NCBI GenBank assembly: GCA_015663065.1
Contig: DQSX01000066.1
Span: 1-6,302, forward strand
Reading direction: 5' to 3'
Source: Sulfurovum sp.
GTDB lineage: Bacteria; Campylobacterota; Campylobacteria; Campylobacterales; Sulfurovaceae
DNA: 6,302 nt
Numbering within the stretch: position 1 is the first letter of the stretch; each line of letters begins with the position of its first letter. The position numbers were made by a program, and so were the translations under genes. A model generated the notes under the pieces. The model had not been told where the DNA came from and did no database searches. It saw only the letters and a program-made list of their open reading frames with translations. Positions 5,832 through 6,302 of the stretch are shown here, in pieces.

Positions 5832-6302
5832 TTTTGAATACCCTTTATTGCTGTTGGTGCTGCTGCTTTTCATAGTGTGCAGCCGTTGGTGTAAGGAGCG
5901 AAGCAGGGCGATATTTTTTCCTCATGTAGGTACACTCATCGCCAAAAAAGCAAACAAGTCCTCTCTGTTAGCCTGGCTGAAATGGGTAGGTATCGTGGCT
6001 GCTGTGCTTGCTTTGGCTTCTCCGGTATTGACCAAGAACTATACCAACTCCAAAAAAGAGGGTAGAGATATTGTGTTGGTCGTGGACAGTTCTGACTCTA
6101 TGCGTCAGATTGGTTTTGACCCTAAAGATCTATACAAGAACAAGTTCGATGTGGTCAAAGAGGTGGTAGGAGATTTTATAGAAAAAAGAGAGAATGACCG
6201 TATCGGTATGGTAACATTCGCAGATGTTGCTTTCATCGCCTCACCGCTGACCTTCGAGAAAAAGTTCCTGACAAACATTACCAAAATGCAGGAGATGGGT
6301 AT
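5818..6302 (+). CDS. BatA-type VWA-domain membrane protein, 5' part only
   Basis: The reading frame starts at ATG 5818, preceded by AGGTGG (5809-5814), and is still open at the right edge after 161 codons. Two membrane helices (about 8-22 and 52-70) are separated by a short cytoplasmic part carrying the conserved FFPHVG-type stretch (33-38). A von Willebrand A domain follows. It has strand DIVLVVD and an intact metal-binding DxSxS motif, D90-S91-S92-D93-S94, then M95; T133 in MVTFAD is a likely third metal ligand. This layout is that of BatA/BatB-type proteins, which end with a further membrane helix that here lies outside the window. The VWA domain is expected to face the cytoplasm or periplasm near the membrane and to bind partners through Mg2+. 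The 14-bp overlap with the preceding gene indicates coupled translation with the MoxR operon. Confidence 0.93.
   Translation, partial: MSQFSFEYPLLLLVLLLFIVCSRWCKERSRAIFFPHVGTLIAKKANKSSLLAWLKWVGIVAAVLALASPVLTKNYTNSKKEGRDIVLVVDSSDSMRQIGFDPKDLYKNKFDVVKEVVGDFIEKRENDRIGMVTFADVAFIASPLTFEKKFLTNITKMQEMG

Overview
The window looks like chromosomal DNA from a free-living member of the Campylobacterota, most probably a Sulfurovum-like organism. This is an inference from moderate GC content, the style of the proteins (a histidine kinase with an SHQWKQP phosphorylation box) and the gene set. No marker gene fixes the taxon.

Layout. (1) Positions 1-1527 carry the 3' part of a gene for a secreted, repeat-rich beta-structured protein. 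It has irregular G-N-D-x-I repeats followed by an autochaperone-like segment of the kind found in autotransporters. The frame is interrupted by an amber codon at 64-66. No beta-barrel follows the autochaperone segment; instead there is a short hydrophobic tail whose last 12 residues and stop codon come from an interspersed repeat. (2) Positions 1488-1576 and 3454-3571 are two related copies of that repeat. Each starts with the same 21-base core and continues into short palindromes built on an AAAC-NN-GTTT centre, which themselves form larger nested hairpins. The copies are in direct orientation and bracket a two-gene block. (3) The block holds an OmpR/PhoB-type response regulator (1634-2371, +) and a membrane histidine kinase (2354-3394, -). 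They converge and overlap by 18 bp at their 3' ends. (4) From 3643 to the right edge runs a tight plus-strand operon: MoxR-type AAA+ ATPase, DUF58 protein, a small DUF4381-like membrane protein, and the start of a BatA-type von Willebrand A (VWA) membrane protein that leaves the window. Spacings are 9 bp, then a 4-bp overlap, then a 14-bp overlap.

How the parts work together. The last four genes form the conserved MoxR/Bat (Bacteroides aerotolerance-like) set. In it an AAA+ ATPase is thought to act on or with VWA-domain membrane proteins in envelope maintenance or metallo-protein maturation; the exact client here is unknown. The kinase and regulator are plausible partners, but they lie on opposite strands and so are not co-transcribed. 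Nothing in the sequence ties them functionally to the Bat operon. The least ordinary parts are the barrel-less autochaperone protein and the palindromic repeat that has become its C-terminus.
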